From assembly GCF_051020985.1 (NCBI RefSeq), contig NC_135003.1, forward strand, positions 12,889,501 to 12,953,500: DNA of 64,000 bases, in the 5' to 3' direction. The stretch is from Nomia melanderi (Eukaryota > Arthropoda > Insecta > Hymenoptera > Halictidae). Positions within the stretch are counted from its first letter, which is position 1. Each line of letters starts with the position of its first letter. This document shows positions 58,476-64,000 of this stretch, in pieces. The translations under genes were made by a program, and so were the position numbers. The notes beneath the pieces were generated by a model. That model was not told where the DNA came from, ran no database searches, and saw only the letters and a list, made by a program, of their open reading frames with translations.

Positions 58476-59310
58476 TTCGCCATTTTTACGGTCGTTCGAG
58501 TATCAACTCGAGAAGACACAAAATAAATAATCCGCGATACCACAGAACAATCCTTCGAAACAAACAAAACCAGTAATACATTATTAATTCGAGTTCCCGC
58601 CAACGTCACTCTTCAAAATCATTTTTTCCCTCCAAGAATCTCGAGCACTGGCGCAGGGTTACCAAAGAAAAGTTTTTCGATCAATATTCAAAGTAGACAA
58701 ATGTACACCTTTGATCCGCGCGCGCTGGCAAAAACAATTTAATTAACTTTGTTCCCTTAATCACGTTGTTTCATAACACCGGTAATAAGCGAGCTGTTGA
58801 TGCCTGTGTGTAGACAGGGTGCACCATGAAGCGTGATCAGCTCAGATTATTCTGCTACCAGCGGTTCGATCGGAAATTTTGTTAGGTAAAATAATGGTTC
58901 AAAGAGAGTTTTAAAATTAATCACATTCTTTGTCGACCCTTCTTCTCCAGAATTATCGAAGTCACCTTCAGTACACGCGGATCGCGAAACGAGTTATCTT
59001 ATATCTTGATAACTCTGGAAAAAGGGCTGACAAACGATTTAATGGAATCATCTTAACCCCTTGCTTTTCTTCTAAAATTGCTAATCACGTATTATACTTC
59101 GATAATTTTCTTATATTACACATACTAGATTCTTTTCGAATGTACCACTCTATGCAAGATTATTACTAAACAAAATCAGTGTAGGCAGAAAGATTCTTCG
59201 ACACTTTGCCGAATCTCCGAATTTGTTTCTAGCGAAAGAAGTCTTCACCTATTGCATACAGATATCTACACTAATTATGTTTCGAATGGAATTATGTTTA
59301 TGAATGGAAA
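58476..59310 (-). other. Glypican intron; lone family G end
   Basis: At about 59054 TTAA plus CCCCTTGCTTTTC begins a family G-like end, but no matching right end is seen. Nothing else recognised. Confidence 0.4.
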
Positions 59311-59648
59311 GAAATCAACTATTGAATCATTTGATTGAATCGCATTGTCGTTATTGCAGATTCGTCTAGCTGAATGTCATCGACATTATTCATATAGAAA
59401 TGTTTTCAAGTGAATGAAAAGTTGAATTCCGCACGATTTCAGAGTACAAAATACTCGAAATGGAAAAAACATGATATTAAATCGTTTGATTGGATTACAT
59501 TATTATCATACGTTCATCTAGCTGAATGTCACCGCATTGGATTGCATTATTCACATAGAAATGTTTTCAAATAATCATCGTTTAACCGAGTGAACCATGT
59601 AATTCGGTTTGGTTGGGGTCACCGGTGCCCGCAACATTCAACGTGTTA
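59311..59648 (-). mobile_element. Family C element with a partial duplicate of its interior
   Basis: The right end GCAACATTCAACGTG plus TTAA (59645-59648) with GGGGTCACCGGTGCCC beside it, and the left end GTTGAATTCCGCACGATTTC near 59420, mark a complete copy. The interior block (ATTATCATACGTTCATCTAGC to AGAAATGTTTTCAA) is present once more in 59311-59415. Confidence 0.65.
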
Positions 59649-60053
59649 ATGATTTCGTGCAAACTGATAGATTTCAAAACAATCTGGAATTTCTAATCCA
59701 ATAATCGTCATAATACGATGGCAATTTTAGAACAAACGCGTCACGCAAGAGGTTAACCCTTTGAACTCTGTGGCTCGAATATTGCACCAGTTATAATATG
59801 AAATAGTTTAGTGAATCTTAAAGAAACTACTCTAAAATTATTCGATTCTCCACACATACAAATTTTGTACTGTGAAGGAAAATAAAAGATCGAAGAAATG
59901 TTATTATTATTTGATCTCGTGACTGGTGAAAAATGGTTTTCGGGTTTTTTGAAGATTAGGATTGCTCGCAATTTATATTGACCCGATGATATGCCAAAGA
60001 AACAGATAAAAATAATGAAATACAAGGAAGATGAATGCGAACAATCATTTAGG

Positions 60054-60301
60054 TTAACACGTTGACTGCCACGGTGGTCACCGATGACCGGAGCTTCGAA
60101 ATTGCTTGAAAACAATTACGATAACAAGACTGATATCGACTAAAAACCTTTAGTCACATAAGCAATTAGATAATAGCGCAATATGAGTACTAATATCAAA
60201 TCATTACTAACTACTTCTAATACCATTTGCCTTCACTACGAAAGAATAATTTAATTACTGCAACATAACGCTCGAAATTCTCGTGGCAGTCAACGTGTTA
60301 A
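60054..60301 (+). mobile_element. Family C TTAA element (248 bp)
   Basis: TTAA plus CACGTTGACTGCCACGG at the left and CGTGGCAGTCAACGTG plus TTAA at the right. GGTCACCGATGACCGG, an imperfect palindrome, follows the left end only. Its right TTAA (60298-60301) is also the left TTAA of the next, family E, element. Confidence 0.85.
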
Positions 60302-60743
60302 CACATTGCGTACTGGCAACGAGAAATCTCGTTTTTATATAAACATACCTAGCTACGCAACTTTACTAATTACCACAGTATTTAACACGTCCAGTGCCAC
60401 GTGTACCACATGTGGTACACGCCAACGTTTGTAAGAAAATATTTTTAATGGATACATGGTCACGGTCGGCGGTATACGTTACAAAGCAGTGAAAACATAA
60501 AGAAACAATATCAAAATATATAAAAATTACCAGAAACTTGAATATAACTTATTAGTTTATTGAAAAATTTCCGTGGCACGGAACGCGTTAAAAATATATT
60601 AAATTTGATTCAAATTGATTATTTAAAATATATTACATAACAATATAATATCTGCCTTTTTATATATATAATTATATAATTTGTTCTCACTGAAAATCGC
60701 CATCCGCAATTCACTTTTTGAAAATTGCCACGCAACGTGTTAA
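60298..60743 (+). mobile_element. Family E element interrupted by a family F element
   Basis: TTAA plus CACATTGCGTACTGGC and the palindrome AACGAGAAATCTCGTT at the left; TTGCCACGCAACGTG plus TTAA (60740-60743) at the right. The interior is colinear with the 50126 copy once the 206 bp insertion at 60382-60591 is removed. Unlike the 50126 copy, this one is not a fold-back and has the palindrome at the left only. Confidence 0.75.
60382..60591 (+). mobile_element. Family F TTAA element nested in family E (210 bp)
   Basis: TTAA plus CACGTCCAGTGCCACG at the left and CGTGGCACGGAACGCG plus TTAA at the right. The palindrome GTACCACATGTGGTAC follows the left end only. It is flanked by TTAA on both sides and interrupts family E sequence. 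Confidence 0.8.
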
Positions 60744-62829
60744 GTGCTCTTCGAACCTAGAACAATCCTGTATACGTATAATTTATACACACGTACTTTT
60801 ACCGGTTAACGTGGCAAATCATTCGTGGAATACGTTCCGGTTAATAATTCCGAATTTTCACGAGGCGGATCCTTTTTCCGCGGAACGGAGCTCCGAGGGG
60901 CGGCGCGCGGGGGGTTGACGCGAAGAAAGAAGAAGTTAAGACTGTGAAAAATTCAAAAGACTCGGCGAGGATGTATATCAAGAGGGAAACATTTTGCGTG
61001 AGCACCGCGTTGCAGCTGTGCTTCTTAACGCTCCTCAATACCGTCCATTCACGCGCCAGCCTTCTATCCAATATTTCTTCCCCCCCGCCGCCCCCCTTTA
61101 CGTCTGTCTTACTTTCGTACGCTTCTTCTTCCTGCTCGTACTTTATTTTCTATTTAATTCAGCGGTGGCCGTGTAATGTTCTCATTCACTTTATCCCTCC
61201 CTCCTCGGTTCAACGTTCACTCGTTATTTCCGTTGACTTTTTGTTCGCGAACGCACGAAGTATGTACAACGAGAGTTATGAATTCGACGGTGCTCCGCTT
61301 GTTTTGGAAATTATACCTTCATTTTGTGGGAATGGATGTATGTGAGAATAGATGTACTAATGAGTGATGAATGAAAGAAAGTGAAATTAATCCTATAGAT
61401 ATAGTTCATTGAAGTTATAAGCTACGAAATTACATTTAGGGATTGAATGACTCGTTTAGGTTTACTTGTTTCGATAGTTTGTTTGGAAGATTTATTGAAT
61501 TGAATAGAATATTATAATTGAGACCGTCACTGAAACAAACGCTGGCTGCGAATCTTTGGCTACGGCAGAATACTGCGTCAGCATTTTTAAGACGATGCAT
61601 CGAAACCATGAGAACACTGAATTGGACTAGATTGAATCAGTATAATCACATTTGTATAATATACGAATAACAGAAGATGTAATCATTTAGAAAATGTAAC
61701 ATTTCAGCGAAACCAAGTTTTTAAAGCATCTTTAGACGCCAGCAATGATCAAAAGGTTAAAAATACTATAATTACGACAGAATAAAGTCCTCCATAAACA
61801 GTTCCAAGAATTCCACAGCCTTAACTCTCGAATTCTCAGTGAACATCAAAATAAAAAAATATTTACAATAACAATAAAATATCATAAAACCTACTCAAAA
61901 CGTATAACTCGCGAAAGAGATATATAAAAACGTGTTCCCATAGTGAAATCCGACGAATAAACAGAATAAAGCGAGCCAGCCTCGGAATTTAATATTCCCG
62001 ACAAAATGGCGGCAGCCAATGCGAATGACAAAGTGGCTCTAGCCAGCGAGGTTATGAAAGAGTGCATGGAACAAAAGATTAAAGGATGGTACACGAAAAA
62101 GCACCGCTGGATAGGAATCAGAATCAGCGAGCGCTTCTTTAATTAAGTCGATTCCACGGATGCCCAAGAATTTCGTTCGATTGAACGCGATCCGCGCGTC
62201 TCTCCGACTGTCATGGCCGCTCCGCGGGACTTCCGGGTTCCAAGCATCCGAGTGTTCGCCCGCCCTTTGTCCCCGTGGACTCTTATTATTCACCTTTTCC
62301 CTTTCCGTGTCAATTCCAGTTCGTCAGTCCCTCAGTGCCCGCCCTCCTTGTTCGGTTTTTTCCCTCGTGTCTCGCCGCCCCCATCGCCCCGCTTTTCAAT
62401 TTCTATGTCTTTTCTCCGGTTTTCTAGCGGCTCTTTTTCCCCCGGTAACGAGTATAATTCGAGCGGCGATGCAATCTCGAGCAGGTAGGAACGGCGCCCC
62501 GACGAAATCTGGTTCGACCCCGATTCAAAGCTATCGGAACGAATCATGCGTACCCGACTTCCCTCTCGAACACGTCTGATTTAGTTCCCTTGCATATCCA
62601 ACGTGCGCCGAGTTTAACGATGTTAACGGCAGATCTGCCGGATGGATTGAAATGATCGATTTCGGATTCCTCCTTTCGGATTTCTTCTTTCGCGGGGATT
62701 CTGCGATGAATTGTTCAGTAGTTTCGTAATGGGAACGTCGACATTCCGATGAGTTTGTTGATGCGATTTGGGGAGGGAAATGGGAAAGTCGATTTTAATG
62801 GTGGACGTGTTGATGGTAGGGATGGACTG
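60744..62829 (-). other. Glypican intron with GC-rich blocks
   Basis: GC-rich at 60850-61250 and 62000-62600. Frames there (for example 60944-61345 and 62160-62579) overlap on both strands and have no family features. A 46-codon plus-strand frame starts at ATG 62006 within a YY1/Pho-like GACAAAATGGCGGC; I do not recognise it. Confidence 0.4.
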
Positions 62830-63190
62830 ACATTCTTTTATTGAATTGTTTAGTTTGGTAATGGGAACATTGAAATCTAAGTGAATTGATATTCCAATTT
62901 GCCCGTTTGTCAAGTGAATAGATAATGTGAGAGATGATAGTGTCAGGGTTAATACATAGACTGAAATCATCGATTCCGGATTTCTTCTTTTATTAAATTG
63001 TTTAGTTTGGTGACGGGAGCATTGAAATCTCAGTGAACTGAGATTCCAATTTGCCTATTTGTCAAGCGAAGACGACGTTCTGAATGGTCGATAGATGATA
63101 GTGTCAATAGTACAATGTACGATAGTGTCAATGTTACAATATATGATGGTGTCAGAGTTAACAGATGAACTGAAATCATCGATTTTCGAT
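62830..63190. repeat. Two-copy direct duplication, period about 154 bp
   Basis: TTGTTTAGTTTGGTAATGGG at about 62847 recurs as TTGTTTAGTTTGGTGACGGG near 63000. Both are followed by GCATTGAAATCT-like sequence, GATATTCCAATTTGCC or GAGATTCCAATTTGCC, and TTGTCAAG. A short sub-repeat of GATAGTGTCA and ACAATGTACGATAGTGTCAA follows at 63100-63150. Confidence 0.8.
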
Positions 63191-64000
63191 TCCTTAACGA
63201 TTGTCAAAGAGAGAAGTGTTTCTGTCACAATTCAATCGAACTTCTATTAAACAGTTCGATAACAGACAAACTGAAATATCAGTGATCTAAGTTACAAACA
63301 ATTCTAATTTATACGAAAATATAAAAACCAAATTCGACTGACCAACGGATCAATTACAGAAGAATAACGTTATATCAAAAAGACCGATTCCAAACTTCTC
63401 CGTTTACGCAGATAAAAGTCAATAAAAGTCATTGAAAAAATCGATGTGTACTGACCAGAGGAGTAACTATCAAGGAACGCATAAGGCAAGAGACCAATAA
63501 ATTACTGACAGTTCTCGACAAACGTATAATAAACGTATTCACGTCTGGCAGCGATGCCAATGTAAAACGAGCAAGCAATAAAATGAATTCCATTTATGAA
63601 TAAATAGATCCACGGCGCCGGCACAAATGGGATGCCTGCATTATGCAGGTTTGCGGTAATGCACTCATACCGATCGATTTCGACGGCAGTCAGAATAGCA
63701 GGTGCTTTACCTTAGATTAATATTTCAATGGCATCAGTATACCATCAGACGCGTTATCCGAGGCACTTTGAAAACCGTGTATCTCCGCCTTCGTGTATAA
63801 TTCAAAAGGCCTCCATTGGCTCGGGAATCACAGATCGGCGCATCTCTGTGCCGTGGAATTTGTGAATTAAAGCCAATCGAATTGTCTTACACAGCGGGAT
63901 AACGTTAGGCCGGCGTTTCAGTTAATTGGCAATCTGGCAAATGAAATCGATCCCCCCATTCACTTCGGAAGTGAAACAATGCATGCCATTAATTTGACAA
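63191..64000 (-). other. Right edge, glypican intron, nothing recognised
   Basis: AT-rich sequence to the window edge without gene, RNA or repeat that I can support. Confidence 0.5.

Noticed and set aside
62006..62146. 46-codon plus-strand frame starting within a YY1-like motif
   Set aside because: The composition looks coding-like, but it is short and unrecognised, and has no visible splice sites; kept only as a note.

Overview
This is a stretch of an insect nuclear genome, most likely a hymenopteran and probably a bee. The cytochrome c is of insect type, and its C-terminal half looks as I remember bee cytochrome c. Genes are intron-containing with GT-AG junctions, the background is AT-rich with abrupt GC-rich islands, and the non-coding DNA is full of small TTAA-bounded repeats. 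The species cannot be named from the sequence alone. There is no sign of bacterial, viral or organellar DNA, and I saw no tRNA, rRNA or CRISPR array.

Left part (1-8.2 kb), gene-dense. An unrecognised serine-rich first exon (minus, 1546-1916) belongs to a gene that continues leftwards. Then come cytochrome c (minus, three coding exons 2849-3565, with a probable 5' UTR exon near 4.8 kb), the TFIIH subunit GTF2H5/TTDA (plus, two exons, 6089-6123 and 7198-7384), the meiotic recombination factor MND1 (minus, four exons, 6157-7121) lying wholly inside the GTF2H5 intron, and ZNHIT1 (plus, two exons, 7453-8000), which starts 68 nt after the GTF2H5 stop.

Middle part (10.3-22.6 kb). One gene, inositol polyphosphate multikinase (Ipk2/IPMK, plus), has four coding exons spread over 11.5 kb; its introns hold mobile-element remnants. 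From 22.6 to 44.4 kb I find no gene. That interval holds a possible non-LTR retrotransposon remnant, a pogo-like non-autonomous element, several TTAA-bounded MITEs, tandem repeats, a CT microsatellite and GC-rich islands.

Right part (44.6-64 kb). The last three coding exons of a glypican of the dally/GPC3-5 type lie on the minus strand (44641-52142). They carry Ser-Gly heparan-sulfate attachment sites and a C-terminal GPI signal. The rest of the gene must lie beyond 64 kb, so 52.1-64 kb is probably one large dally intron.

The most unusual content is the repeat landscape. At least seven families of about 200-450 bp elements begin and end in TTAA (piggyBac-like hallmark). Six of them show a short palindrome next to only one terminus. 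Elements are nested in one another at TTAA sites, and several pairs sit back to back sharing a single TTAA. A second recurring pattern is local duplication of unrelated non-coding sequence with a 153-195 bp period, concentrated in the dally introns.
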